Shown here piece by piece: positions 34,383 to 43,238 of a stretch of DNA of 64,000 nucleotides (position 1 is the first letter of the stretch; each line of letters opens with the position of its first letter). The stretch comes from Microbacterium arborescens (GTDB taxonomy: Bacteria; Actinomycetota; Actinomycetes; Actinomycetales; Microbacteriaceae). The notes under the pieces were generated by a model, which ran no database searches, had not been told where the DNA came from, and saw only the letters and a list, made by a program, of their open reading frames with translations. The DNA lies in assembly GCA_003339645.1 (NCBI GenBank), contig QNUV01000021.1:930001-994000 (forward strand), in the 5' to 3' direction. The position numbers and the translations under genes are program-made.

Positions 34383-34426
34383 GCGCATCTGCACGGTGCG
34401 GGCCGCCCCGGACCGTGCAGATGCGC
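34383..34426. repeat. 44-bp intergenic palindrome, copy 2
   Basis: GCGCATCTGCACGGT and ACCGTGCAGATGCGC form a perfect 15-bp stem around a 14-base loop. It matches the copy at 720-763 in arms, loop length and flanks (CGAG-type bases on one side and CTCG on the other). Here it sits between the convergent DUF1028 and iclR genes, so it may also serve as a terminator. Confidence 0.75.
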
Positions 34427-34454
34427 ACCCTCGCCGCCGCGAACAGGCGGGGGG

Positions 34455-35207
34455 TTACTGGAGTCTGGCGGTCGCGTCGCGGGCGGCGGCCAGCACGAGC
34501 TGCGCGAGGTCGTGGTGCTGGGTGTCGCCGAGTCGGTCGACGAGGTAGGCGACCGAGAGAGAACCGGCCGGGCTGCCATCACGGTCGAAGATCGGGGCGG
34601 CGACGCTGCTCGACATCCGCACGCGCTCGCCCGCGGTATGCGCCCACCCGCGCTCGCGGGTCTCGGCCAGACGGTCTCGGATCATCGTCTCGTCGATGAC
34701 GGTCGCCTCGGTGTACGCGTGCCGCTCCTGGCTCAGGACGTAGTCGATGTCGACCGGGTCCATGAACGCCAGGATGCTGATGCCGCTCGCTCCCGACCAC
34801 AGCGGAACATGGTCTCTCATGCGCACGCTGATGCGGATCGGGTTGATGCTCTCCACGAGGCCGATGTAGTGCCGTCCATGTCCGTGGCGGGCCGTCAGCG
34901 TCGTGGTCTCGCCGGTCTGATTGGCCAGGTGCGAGATCGCCGGCATCCCCGCGGAGTACAGCCGGCTGCCCGCGGCTGCCGTCTGACCCAGGGCGACCGC
35001 CGCTGGGCCGAGGCAGTAGCGGCGAGTGTCGGGCAGGTAGTCGACGAGTCCCGATGCGACGAGGGACTGCAGGATGCGGTGAACCACCGCCTTGCTCAGG
35101 TCGCACGACCTCGCGATCTGCGAGACGCCCAGCGGCGCGGTCGCGTCGGTGAACGACATCAGCACCTCGGCGACCCGGGATGTCGTCGACGGGGCAGTAT
35201 CGGCCAT
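34455..35207 (-). CDS. IclR-family transcriptional regulator
   Basis: A 250-residue regulator starting at ATG 35207, preceded by GGAGAG. The winged helix covers residues about 8-60 (VAEVLMSFTDATAPLGVSQI, LSKAVVHRILQSLVASGLVD); the effector domain follows (LANQTGETTTLTARHGHGRH, VPLWSGASGISILAFMDPVD, RERGWAHTAGERVRMSSSVA). It is divergent from the liv-type operon and two matching palindromes lie between them, so it very probably controls that operon and itself. Confidence 0.9.
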   Translation of the reverse strand: MADTAPSTTSRVAEVLMSFTDATAPLGVSQIARSCDLSKAVVHRILQSLVASGLVDYLPDTRRYCLGPAAVALGQTAAAGSRLYSAGMPAISHLANQTGETTTLTARHGHGRHYIGLVESINPIRISVRMRDHVPLWSGASGISILAFMDPVDIDYVLSQERHAYTEATVIDETMIRDRLAETRERGWAHTAGERVRMSSSVAAPIFDRDGSPAGSLSVAYLVDRLGDTQHHDLAQLVLAAARDATARLQ

Positions 35208-35267
35208 GGCGCACTCTCCTCGCGTGGATGAGCGTCCGGCACGCTCTGCGCAGAAGCGTACGGCCAC

Positions 35268-35284
35268 GTTTCACTGAACGGAAC
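35268..35284. promoter_or_regulatory. IclR-type operator near the iclR start
   Basis: GTTTCACTGAACGGAAC is a 17-bp imperfect palindrome. Its reverse complement, GTTCCGTTCAGTGAAAC, matches the site at 35396-35412 at 13 of 17 positions. It lies 61 bases upstream of the iclR start and fits autoregulation. Confidence 0.55.
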
Positions 35285-35395
35285 GCCAGATGCCCGATTC
35301 GGGCGAGACGAAACATTCCGGATACACGCGGGCAACTGGCGCCGCATATCCGAGGCATACCGTCGCATACATCCCAGTCAGGGACTAACCCGAAC

Positions 35396-35412
35396 GTTCC
35401 GGTCACCGAAAC
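35396..35412. promoter_or_regulatory. IclR-type operator before the liv-type operon
   Basis: GTTCCGGTCACCGAAAC has the GTTCCG...CGxAAC symmetry of IclR-family sites and matches the reverse complement of the site at 35268-35284. It ends 40 bases before the binding-protein start and likely overlaps the promoter or leader. Confidence 0.6.
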
Positions 35413-35451
35413 AGCTCCATCAGACGGAACACCACCCTCCAAGGAGTCGAG

Positions 35452-36702
35452 TTGAAAACCACGAGTCGCTTCACGCTCGCCGTGACCGCTCTCGCCGTCG
35501 GCAGCGTCACGCTCGCGGCCTGTGCCGGATCCGCCGTCGGAGCAAGCCAGGCAGCATCCTCGGGCGAGGCACCCGAGGAGATCGTCATCGGAGCCCTCCA
35601 CCCGCTCAGCGGTTCGAATGCGGTCGACGGCCAGCAGATGAGCAACGCCGCACAGATGGCCGTCGACGCGATCAACGACGCCGGCGGCATCGAATCCCTC
35701 GGCGGCGCGAAGCTCGTTCTCGAGGCGGCCGACACCCGCGGCGAGCCGGAGACCGGGCAGAGCGAGGCGACGCGTCTCATCCAGGAGGGCGCCGCGGCGC
35801 TCGTCGGTTCGTACCAGAGCGCGACGAGCGCGAACATCGCCTCGGTCGCCGAGCGCAACGGCGTGCCGTTCGTCATGGACGTGTCGGCACTCGACTCGAT
35901 CCTGGAGCAGGGTTACACCACCTCGTTCCGCATCCAGCCGTCGGCGAGCATGATGGGCGAGCAGAGCGCGACCTATCTGTCCGAGATCGCCGAGGCCGCG
36001 GGCACCCCGGTGACCAAGGTCGGCTACCTCTACGAGCAGGGGAACTTCGGCGCCTCGGCTTACGAGGCGTTCGCTGCGAAGGCCCAGGAGTACGGCATCA
36101 CGGTCGAACCGGCGATCAGCTACGACCCCTCGTCGAGCGACCTGTCGACCCAGGTGCAGCAGGTGGCAGCCGCCGGCGCCGACGTGCTCGCCGTCTCGGG
36201 CTACTACAACGACAGCCTGGCGATCGCTCGCGCTGTCAGCTCCATCGCCCCCGATCTCGACGCCGTGTTCGGTGTCGCCAACGGCGGATACGACCAGGTG
36301 CAGTTCACCGCCGACGCCCCCAACGGGGGTGAGAACTACTTCGACGCGAACTACCGGTGGGATGCCACCAACGATGAGGCGGTCGCGGTCGCCGAGGCGT
36401 TCGAAGCCGAGTTCGGCGAGCCGATGCGGACGAGCGCGATGCTCACCTACGACGCCGTGACGCTCATCGCCGAAGCGATCGACGCCGCCGGGAGCGCCGA
36501 CCCCGCCGACATCCGTGATGCGATCGCCGCCACGACCTACGAGCCGCACGTCGTCAACGACGGTCCCGTCTCGTTCGATGAGACGGGACAGAACGTCAAC
36601 GCCTCGGTCGTCACGATGCAGGTGCTCGGCGGCGCAGTCACCCAGGTCTACCCGGCGGCCCTGGCTCAGCAGCCGCTCGTCTACCCGGCCCCCGTCCGCT
36701 GA
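35452..36702 (+). CDS. Branched-chain-type ABC transporter binding lipoprotein (LivJ-like)
   Basis: A 416-residue Leu/Ile/Val-type binding protein. It starts at a TTG set by AAGGAG five bases upstream. The lipobox is VTLAAC. The fold shows IVIGALHPLSGSNAVDGQQM, AAQMAVDAINDAGGIESLGG, ALVGSYQSATSANIASVAER, VGYLYEQGNFGASAYEAF and VLAVSGYYNDSLAIARAVSS. Members bind amino acids, amides, urea or aromatic acids. The following enzymes, several of amide or ring-cleaving families, suggest an N-containing organic ligand. Confidence 0.92.
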   Translation: MKTTSRFTLAVTALAVGSVTLAACAGSAVGASQAASSGEAPEEIVIGALHPLSGSNAVDGQQMSNAAQMAVDAINDAGGIESLGGAKLVLEAADTRGEPETGQSEATRLIQEGAAALVGSYQSATSANIASVAERNGVPFVMDVSALDSILEQGYTTSFRIQPSASMMGEQSATYLSEIAEAAGTPVTKVGYLYEQGNFGASAYEAFAAKAQEYGITVEPAISYDPSSSDLSTQVQQVAAAGADVLAVSGYYNDSLAIARAVSSIAPDLDAVFGVANGGYDQVQFTADAPNGGENYFDANYRWDATNDEAVAVAEAFEAEFGEPMRTSAMLTYDAVTLIAEAIDAAGSADPADIRDAIAATTYEPHVVNDGPVSFDETGQNVNASVVTMQVLGGAVTQVYPAALAQQPLVYPAPVR

Positions 36703-36720
36703 CAGCGAGGAGTGAGTCTC

Positions 36721-37731
36721 ATGACGATCCAGGCGTCCCCGCCCACCGCCCCGGCCGGCGAGAAGCCCGTCCGCAACCGCCGCTACGACGGCCCCTCGCC
36801 GCGCGCTCTGGTCGTGACCCTCGGGGTGCTCGCCCTCGCGGCCGTGGTGGCCGGGTTCATCTCGGGCAGCCCGACCGTGCTGGCGCAGGCGCTCGTGACG
36901 GGACTGCTGACCGGAGGCATCTACAGCCTGGTCGCCATGGGACTCACCCTCGTCTACGGGGTGCTCCACATCATCAACTTCGCCAACGGGGCCATGGTCG
37001 CTCTGGCGATGTACCTCACGTACGTGCTGGTGAACCTCACCGGGATGCACCCCTACGCGACGCTGCTGATCACCGTTCCGACGATGTTCCTGCTCGGCGC
37101 GGTGACGCAGGCGGGTCTGCTGAACCCGATCATGCGCGCCCCCATCCACACCCAGCTGCTCATCACGATCGGCTTGGCGCTGGCGATCGAGAACATCCTG
37201 TTGCTCGTGTTCGGCCCCAACCCGCTCTCGGTCCAGCTGCCCGGCAACACCGGTGTTCCGATCCTCGGCGCGACGGTCGACCTGAGCCGCATCTACGCCT
37301 TCGTCGGTGCGCTGGTCCTCGTCGCGGCCCTGTGGCTCATCCTGCAGCGCACCCCGGTCGGCACGGCGGTCCGATCGGTCGCCGCGAACCCCGAGGGCGC
37401 CCGCCTGGTGGGCATCGACATCAAGGGGATCTACATCCTCACCTTCGCGCTCGGCGCCGCCGCAGCCGGAGCCGCCGGCACGCTGGTTGCTCCCTTCACC
37501 ACGATCGAACCGACAGCCGGGTCGGTGTTCAACCTGACGGCGTTCGTCGTCGTGGTCCTCGGCGGCATGGGCAACGTCCCCGGTGCGCTCGTCGGCGGGC
37601 TGATCGTCGGCCTCACCGAGCAGCTGGGCGGGCTGATCCTGCCCGGCCAGTCACCGCTGCTGGCCGTGTTCGTCGTCTTCCTCATCGTGCTCTTCGCCAA
37701 GCCCCGCGGAATCTTCGGGAGGACCGCATGA
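36721..37731 (+). CDS. LivH-type ABC permease
   Basis: A 336-residue permease; GAGGAG lies eight bases before the ATG at 36721. Typical LivH sequence: LVTGLLTGGIYSLVAMGLTL, VYGVLHIINFANGAMVALAM, AVRSVAANPEGARLVGIDIK and VVLGGMGNVPGALVGGLIVG. About eight membrane segments. Forms the channel with the LivM-type protein. Confidence 0.92.
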   Translation: MTIQASPPTAPAGEKPVRNRRYDGPSPRALVVTLGVLALAAVVAGFISGSPTVLAQALVTGLLTGGIYSLVAMGLTLVYGVLHIINFANGAMVALAMYLTYVLVNLTGMHPYATLLITVPTMFLLGAVTQAGLLNPIMRAPIHTQLLITIGLALAIENILLLVFGPNPLSVQLPGNTGVPILGATVDLSRIYAFVGALVLVAALWLILQRTPVGTAVRSVAANPEGARLVGIDIKGIYILTFALGAAAAGAAGTLVAPFTTIEPTAGSVFNLTAFVVVVLGGMGNVPGALVGGLIVGLTEQLGGLILPGQSPLLAVFVVFLIVLFAKPRGIFGRTA

Positions 37732-38807
37732 CCGTCGCCACCCCCGCGCGCCCGACGGCGCCCGACTTCACCACGGGTGCTCACCTGCTCGCACCGCGTA
37801 TCCCTCTGCACCGTCGCACGACCTTCCGTCACTACGTCGCCCTCGGGGTGCTGGCGGTCGTCGGGGTCGCCCTGCCCTTCGTCCTTCCCGCTGCGGAGCT
37901 CGCCGTCGCCATGCGCGTGCTGATCTTCGCCCTCATGGGGATCGGCTGGAACATGATGAGCGGCTTCGGCGGAATGTTCAGCTTCGGTCACGCCGCCTAC
38001 TTCGGCATCGGCTCGTACGTCACGGCCGTGCTGCTCGTCGACTTCGGTGTGAGTCCGTGGATCGGCCTGATCGCCGGGATGGCCCTGGCAGCAGCGGCAG
38101 CCGTGGGCATCAGCTTCCTCGCCCTGCGCTACAAGCTGACCGGTGCCTATTACGCGCTGTCGACGTTCGCCTTCGCCGAGATGCTGCGACTGTTCGTCGT
38201 CGGCAACGACGCGCTCAACCGCACGGTCGGCTTCACCGTCCCCGTGCTGCGCGGCGACGACTGGGCGATGTTCCAGTTCCCCGTCGGCTCGCCGAACTAC
38301 TGGTGGATCGGCGTGGGCATGGTCGTGCTGGCACTCGTCGTCGTCATCGAGTTCCTGCGTCGCCGCACGGGTCGTTTCACCCTGGCATCGCGCGACGACG
38401 ACCTGGCGGCGGCGGCCATCGGCGTCAACGTGCTGCGGTACAAGCTAACCACCGTCGCTCTCTCCGCCGCCATCACGGCCGCGGCGGGCACGCTCTACCT
38501 GCAGTACTACATGTTCATCGATCCCGAGCTCGCGTTCGGCGCCCACGTCTCGAACAACGCGATCATCACGGCCGTCGTGGGCGGGGTCGCGACCGTCTGG
38601 GGTCCCGTCATCGGAGCCGTCGTCATGGCGCCGCTCTCGGATGCCGTCGCCGCCTTCCTCCGTCACCCTCCCGAGGCGCTGTCGTTCCTCCAGGGCCACG
38701 GCGGTCTCGACATCCTCATCTACGCCGTCATCCTCATCGCCTGCGTCCTGCTCCTCCCCAAGGGCGTCTACGGCACCGTCAAGAACTGGGTGGTGAAGAA
38801 GAAGTGA
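37728..38807 (+). CDS. LivM-type ABC permease
   Basis: A 359-residue permease overlapping the LivH-type stop. Shows MGIGWNMMSGFGGMFSFGHA, AAYFGIGSYVTAVLLV, SRDDDLAAAAIGVNVLRYKL and IITAVVGGVATVWGPVIGAV, the standard LivM coupling and membrane motifs, with about nine or ten helices and a lysine-rich cytoplasmic tail (VKNWVVKKK). Confidence 0.92.
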   Translation: MTVATPARPTAPDFTTGAHLLAPRIPLHRRTTFRHYVALGVLAVVGVALPFVLPAAELAVAMRVLIFALMGIGWNMMSGFGGMFSFGHAAYFGIGSYVTAVLLVDFGVSPWIGLIAGMALAAAAAVGISFLALRYKLTGAYYALSTFAFAEMLRLFVVGNDALNRTVGFTVPVLRGDDWAMFQFPVGSPNYWWIGVGMVVLALVVVIEFLRRRTGRFTLASRDDDLAAAAIGVNVLRYKLTTVALSAAITAAAGTLYLQYYMFIDPELAFGAHVSNNAIITAVVGGVATVWGPVIGAVVMAPLSDAVAAFLRHPPEALSFLQGHGGLDILIYAVILIACVLLLPKGVYGTVKNWVVKKK

Positions 38808-39538
38808 CCCTTCTCGAGATTCAGGGCATCAACAAGTCGTTCCGCGGCCTGCACGCGCTGCGCGACGTCGATATCTCCGTCGACGAGGGCGAGATCGTCG
38901 GGATCATCGGCGCGAACGGCGCCGGCAAGACGACGCTGTTCAACTGCGTGACGGGCGCCTTCCCGCCCGACTCGGGGCGGGTCACGCTCGACGGGCGCGA
39001 CATCACCGGCGCGAAGATGCACGTGCTCGCACGCTCGGGGCTCGTGCGGACGTTCCAGCTGATGCGGCCCTTCCACACGATGACCACCCTCGAGAACGTC
39101 ACGATCGCGGTGCAGAGCCGCGGGGTGCGGCCCGAGCGCTCGGCGCGTGACGAGGCGGCGACGCTCCTCGATCGCACTGGCCTGTGGTCGTGGGCGGATG
39201 CCGAGTCGGGCTCGCTCCCGACGGCGGTCCAGAAGCGTCTCGAGCTCACCCGCGCCCTCGCGATGCGTCCGCGAGTGCTGCTGCTCGACGAGGTGCTGGC
39301 TGGTCTGGTGCCGTCCGAGCGCACTCCCGTGCTCGACCTGCTCGACGAGCTGCGGCGCGAGGAGGGCGTGACGATGCTCTTCATCGAACACATCATGACC
39401 GCCGTCCGCCGACTCAGCGACCGCGTCGTGATGATGGACCAGGGAGCCGTCATCGCGCGGGGCTCGGTCGACGACGTTCTGCACGATCCCCGAGTCATCG
39501 AGGCCTACCTCGGCAAGGAGTACGGCGATGCTGCTTGA
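38804..39538 (+). CDS. LivG-type ABC ATPase with atypical signature
   Basis: A 244-residue ATPase starting at a GTG overlapping the previous stop. Walker A GANGAGKTT and LVRTFQLMRPFHTMTTLENV are normal for LivG. The signature region reads SLPTAVQKRLELTRAL instead of the usual L(S/P)YGxQRxLExARAL, and Walker B reads LLLDEVLAGL instead of LLLDEPxAGL. The switch region FIEHIMTAVRRLSDRVVMMD is normal. ATP hydrolysis may depend more on the LivF partner. The difference is in the sequence; the effect is inferred. Confidence 0.9.
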   Translation: MTLLEIQGINKSFRGLHALRDVDISVDEGEIVGIIGANGAGKTTLFNCVTGAFPPDSGRVTLDGRDITGAKMHVLARSGLVRTFQLMRPFHTMTTLENVTIAVQSRGVRPERSARDEAATLLDRTGLWSWADAESGSLPTAVQKRLELTRALAMRPRVLLLDEVLAGLVPSERTPVLDLLDELRREEGVTMLFIEHIMTAVRRLSDRVVMMDQGAVIARGSVDDVLHDPRVIEAYLGKEYGDAA

Positions 39539-40229
39539 GATCGACGACCTGCGTGCGGGTTACCACGGACTGGAGATCCTCCACGGGATCTCGCTCTCGG
39601 TCGACGCCGGAGAGGTCGTCGCGATCGTCGGGGCGAACGGCGCCGGCAAGTCGACGACGCTGAAGACCATCGCCGGCGAGGTGAAGCAGCAGGGCGGCTC
39701 GGTCCGCTTCGACGGCGGCGCCGTCGGCTACGGACGCAGCCACCTGGTCGCGCAGCGCGGCCTGATGCTCGTGCCCGAGCACCGCGCGCTCTTCGGCTCG
39801 CTCACCGTCGAGGACAACCTGCGCATGGGCGCTTGGGGCAAGAAGGGGCGCACGGGGTTCTCGGAGGACGAGATCCTCGACCTGTTCCCGATCCTGCGCG
39901 AGCGACGCCAGCAGCTCGCCGAGACGATGTCGGGCGGTCAGCAGCAGATGCTCGCCATCGCCCGCGCTCTCATGGGAGCGCCACGTCTGCTCATGCTCGA
40001 CGAACCCTCGACCGGGCTCTCGCCGAAGCTCACCTGGGACGTCTTCCACGCCGTCAACGCCATCCGCGATCGCGGTGTGGGCGTGCTGATCGTCGAGCAG
40101 AACGCCCACCAGGTGCTGCAGCTCGCCGACCGCGCCTACGTGCTCGAATCGGGCAGCGTCGCGCTCGACGGCACCGCCTCGGCGCTCGCCTCGGACGAGC
40201 GCGTCCAGGCCGCCTACCTGGGCCACTGA
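39528..40229 (+). CDS. LivF-type ABC ATPase
   Basis: A 233-residue ATPase overlapping LivG by 11 bases. All motifs are canonical: Walker A GANGAGKST, LMLVPEHRALFGSLTVEDNL, signature MSGGQQQMLAIARAL, Walker B LLMLDEPSTGLSPKL, and IVEQNAHQVLQLADRAYVLE. It pairs with the atypical LivG-type subunit to drive the importer. Confidence 0.93.
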   Translation: MLLEIDDLRAGYHGLEILHGISLSVDAGEVVAIVGANGAGKSTTLKTIAGEVKQQGGSVRFDGGAVGYGRSHLVAQRGLMLVPEHRALFGSLTVEDNLRMGAWGKKGRTGFSEDEILDLFPILRERRQQLAETMSGGQQQMLAIARALMGAPRLLMLDEPSTGLSPKLTWDVFHAVNAIRDRGVGVLIVEQNAHQVLQLADRAYVLESGSVALDGTASALASDERVQAAYLGH

Positions 40230-40231
40230 GC

Positions 40232-41602
40232 ATGACGACTCACCGCGAAGCGTCTCGGATTCTCGGCGAGTGGGCCGCGTCGGCGCCGTTCGCAACGGCC
40301 TCGGATGATGCGAAGCGTTCGCTCGTCCGCGCCGTCGAGAACCTGCTCGCGGTCACCGTCGGAGCCGCCGCGATGCCCGAGATGCAGCGGCTGCGGCGTG
40401 CCTGGACGCCGAGCCCCGGGCCCGCGACCCTCGTCGGATCCCCGCGCCGCGTCGCCGTCGAACCAGCTGTGTGGCTCAACGGAGTGGCCGGGGTCTCGAC
40501 CGAGCGCGACGAAGGCAACCGGTACAGCAAGGGGCACCCCGCGGCGCAGACCGTGCCGGCCGTGCTCGCGCTCGCGGAGGCGCAGGACATCGCGGGCGAG
40601 CGGCTGTGGGACGCCCTCTACGTCGGTTACGAGGTCGCCGCGCGCATCGGGCGGGCGACGACCTTCCGCCCCGACGTGCACACCCACGGACCCCTCGGCG
40701 CCGTCGGCGCGGCGGCGGGCTGCGCGGTGCTCCTGGGTGCGGATGCCGACGGCGTCGCGCGCGCCGTCGGCACCGGCGCCGCGATGGCTCCCGCGACGTC
40801 GTGGCAGCCCGTGCTGCGCGGTTCGGCGGCGCGCGATCAGTGGGTCGGCCAGGGGGCCCTGGCCGGACTCGCGGCGGCGCGCTTCTCGGCCGCCGGGCTC
40901 GCCGCCGACCCCGACGGGCTCGCCGCCGATCTCGGCGGTCTCGGGACGATCGACCCGGATGCCGTGATCCGCGGCCTCGGTGACGAGAGCCTCGTCACCA
41001 CCAGCTACCTCAAGCAGCACTCCGCATGCGCCTACACGCACGGTCCCGCCGACGCGGCGCTCCTCGTTCGCGCTCGCATGGTCGCGGCGGGCGTCGACCT
41101 CGCCGACATCGTCTCGGTGCGCGTCGAGGGGGTGGCCTCGGCGGCATCCTTGCCCGCCACATCGTGGGGTTCGCGGCACGGCGCGTACTTCTCCGTCCCG
41201 TTCGCCGTCGCCAGCGCACTGTGGTTCGGTGACGTGTCGGCCGAGCGGGCCGATGTGCCTCCGCACCCGCAACTGGCGCGCATCGCCGCCGTGGTGGCGG
41301 TAACGGATGCCACGGCCGACCTGCGGCCCGATACCGCGACCTCGCGTCCCGCGCGGGTCACCGTGCACCTCGCCGACGGCACCGCCCACACGGCATCCGT
41401 CAGGCACCCGCAGGGCGACGCCGTCGATACTCCTTTCTCGGATGCGCGGATCGACGCGCTGCTCACCGAGGCGCTGCGCCCGACGGGCTTGGGCGCCCCC
41501 GACATCCATCGCGCCGTCCACGACTTCCACGACCCCGACCCCGGAGCGCTCACTCGCGCTCTCGGCCGACTCGCCCCACCCTCCGAAGGAGACCTCGCAT
41601 GA
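40232..41602 (+). CDS. MmgE/PrpD-family protein
   Basis: A 456-residue MmgE/PrpD protein, normal length. Family features are NGVAGVSTERDEGNRYSKGH, PAAQTVPAVLALAEAQD, YEVAARIGRATTFRPDVHTH, GPLGAVGAAAGCAVLLGADA and YLKQHSACAYTHGPADAALL. Members include methylcitrate dehydratase, cis-aconitate decarboxylase and iminodisuccinate epimerase, so the reaction probably acts on a branched or unsaturated polycarboxylic acid. In this operon it may process the acid left after nitrogen removal. Start two bases after the LivF-type stop. Confidence 0.85.
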   Translation: MTTHREASRILGEWAASAPFATASDDAKRSLVRAVENLLAVTVGAAAMPEMQRLRRAWTPSPGPATLVGSPRRVAVEPAVWLNGVAGVSTERDEGNRYSKGHPAAQTVPAVLALAEAQDIAGERLWDALYVGYEVAARIGRATTFRPDVHTHGPLGAVGAAAGCAVLLGADADGVARAVGTGAAMAPATSWQPVLRGSAARDQWVGQGALAGLAAARFSAAGLAADPDGLAADLGGLGTIDPDAVIRGLGDESLVTTSYLKQHSACAYTHGPADAALLVRARMVAAGVDLADIVSVRVEGVASAASLPATSWGSRHGAYFSVPFAVASALWFGDVSAERADVPPHPQLARIAAVVAVTDATADLRPDTATSRPARVTVHLADGTAHTASVRHPQGDAVDTPFSDARIDALLTEALRPTGLGAPDIHRAVHDFHDPDPGALTRALGRLAPPSEGDLA

Positions 41603-42288
41603 ACGACACGATCGACTGGAACGTCGAGATCGACACGATCCGAGACCTGCGCGCCCGGCGCACGAAGGTCGGACCGGGAGCGTCACCCGCCGTGATCGTC
41701 ATCGACTTCCAGCGCGCGTTCACCGAGCACGAGAAGATCGGCCCCGGGACGGCGGTGGCGCTCGCGCACACGAACGAGCTGCTCGAGGCGGCGCGGGCCG
41801 CGGGCGTTCCCGTCATCTACGCGGTGATGATCCTCGACTCGCTCGACGACCGGATGCTGGCGCAGCGGGTGCGCTCGAGCCTGACCGAGCGCTGCGAACG
41901 CGGCAACCCATGGACCGAGATCAGCGCTGCCGTTCCGCCGGCTCCGACCGACCACATCGTCGAGAAGACCGTCGCGTCGGCGTTCTACCGCACCCGCCTC
42001 GACGACCTGCTCGCCGAGCTCGGCGTCGACGAGCTGATCTTCACGGGCACCTCCACCAGCGGATGCGTCCGGGCGAGCGTCGTGGATGCCGCCTACCGCA
42101 GCTTCCACATCAGCATCGTCGAGGAGTGCTGCGACGACTTCCGCACGGTGTCGGGCGAGGTGTCGCTGTGGGACATGCAGGACCGCTTCGGCGACGTCGT
42201 GACCAAGCAGTGGGTCCTCGACCGATTCGCGGCGATGCGCGGTGCCGATGCCGAGGCGCCGGCCGAGGCCGCCGCGGAGCTCGCATGA
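41599..42288 (+). CDS. Isochorismatase-family cysteine amidohydrolase
   Basis: A 229-residue protein overlapping the PrpD-family stop. The catalytic triad is visible: Asp36 in VIVIDFQRAF, Lys123 in HIVEKTVASAFYRT, and Cys156 in TGTSTSGCVRASVVDAAYRS, with the usual cis-peptide region before it. N-carbamoylsarcosine, maleamate and ureidoacrylate amidohydrolases have this pattern and length with an N-terminal extension like the first 30 residues here. It should release ammonia or carbamate from a linear amide or ureido acid. Exact substrate unknown. Confidence 0.88.
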   Translation: MNDTIDWNVEIDTIRDLRARRTKVGPGASPAVIVIDFQRAFTEHEKIGPGTAVALAHTNELLEAARAAGVPVIYAVMILDSLDDRMLAQRVRSSLTERCERGNPWTEISAAVPPAPTDHIVEKTVASAFYRTRLDDLLAELGVDELIFTGTSTSGCVRASVVDAAYRSFHISIVEECCDDFRTVSGEVSLWDMQDRFGDVVTKQWVLDRFAAMRGADAEAPAEAAAELA

Positions 42289-43238
42289 CGATCCGCAACA
42301 ACGAGCGCCTCTGGTACGCCCCGATGGCGACCCGGCCACGCGTGGAGTGGCCGGGCGGCAAGCTGCTCGCGTTCTGGCACGCGCCGAACGTCGAGCACTA
42401 CGACTGGATCGCGCCCGGGGGCGGCTCACCGCAGGGCCGGATCGCCTTCCCCGACGCGCAGCACTACATGCACCGCGACAGCGGCAACCGTGTCGGCCTG
42501 TGGCGGATGCTGCGCATCGTCGATGAGTTCGAGATGCCGTCGACCGTGTCGCTCAGCCTGTCGCTGCTCGAGGAGCAGCCCGAGGTTCGCGACGCCATGT
42601 TCGAGCGGGGGTGGGAGATCATGAGCCACGGCATCTCGAACCTGCGGCCGATCTACGACATGCCCTACGACGAAGAGGACGCCTTCTACGCGCTCTCGCA
42701 GCGGCTGAGCGAGACCTACTACGGCGGCCGGCGCATCAAGGGGATGCTGGGCCCGAAGATCTCGGGAACCGACAACACCGTCGACCTCATGGCCGCTCAC
42801 GGCATGCAGTACTTCGCCGACTTCATCCACGATGAGCAGCCGCGTCCGCTGCGGACGGTCGGCGACGCCCCGATCGTGTCGATGCCGTACAGCTTCATGC
42901 TCAACGACGTCCCCATGGTGCACGTGCGGAGCCTCTCGGCATCCGACTTCATCGCCCTCGCGAAAGCGCAGATCGACCGCTCGGTGGCCGACAGCGAGCG
43001 CGACGGGCAGGGGCGGGTGGTCTGCCTCGCGACGCACCCCTTCCTCGCCGGGCAGCCGTGGTTCGCCGGGGCTCTCCGAGAGCTGTTCGCGCACGTTCGC
43101 GCCGACGAGCGCATCTGGGCCACGACGGCCGGCGCGATCAGCGACCACTACCTCGCCCACCACTACGACGCGCAGGTCGACTTCGCTCGCACGCTCGCCG
43201 ACGAACACGCGGCTCTTCTGACGGAGGTCGGCGCATGA
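42285..43238 (+). CDS. PuuE-like polysaccharide-deacetylase-fold hydrolase
   Basis: A 317-residue NodB-fold protein overlapping the isochorismatase-family stop. It has the traits of the PuuE (allantoinase-like) branch rather than cell-wall deacetylases: FWHAPNVEHYDWIAPGGG near residue 30, GWEIMSHGISNLRPIYDMPY with the metal histidine in SHG, FADFIHDEQPRPL, SMPYSFMLND, and CLATHPFLAGQPWFAGALRE. There is no signal peptide or membrane anchor, so it is cytoplasmic. Ring or amide opening of a small N-heterocycle or ureide is the likely type of reaction. Confidence 0.82.
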   Translation: MTIRNNERLWYAPMATRPRVEWPGGKLLAFWHAPNVEHYDWIAPGGGSPQGRIAFPDAQHYMHRDSGNRVGLWRMLRIVDEFEMPSTVSLSLSLLEEQPEVRDAMFERGWEIMSHGISNLRPIYDMPYDEEDAFYALSQRLSETYYGGRRIKGMLGPKISGTDNTVDLMAAHGMQYFADFIHDEQPRPLRTVGDAPIVSMPYSFMLNDVPMVHVRSLSASDFIALAKAQIDRSVADSERDGQGRVVCLATHPFLAGQPWFAGALRELFAHVRADERIWATTAGAISDHYLAHHYDAQVDFARTLADEHAALLTEVGA

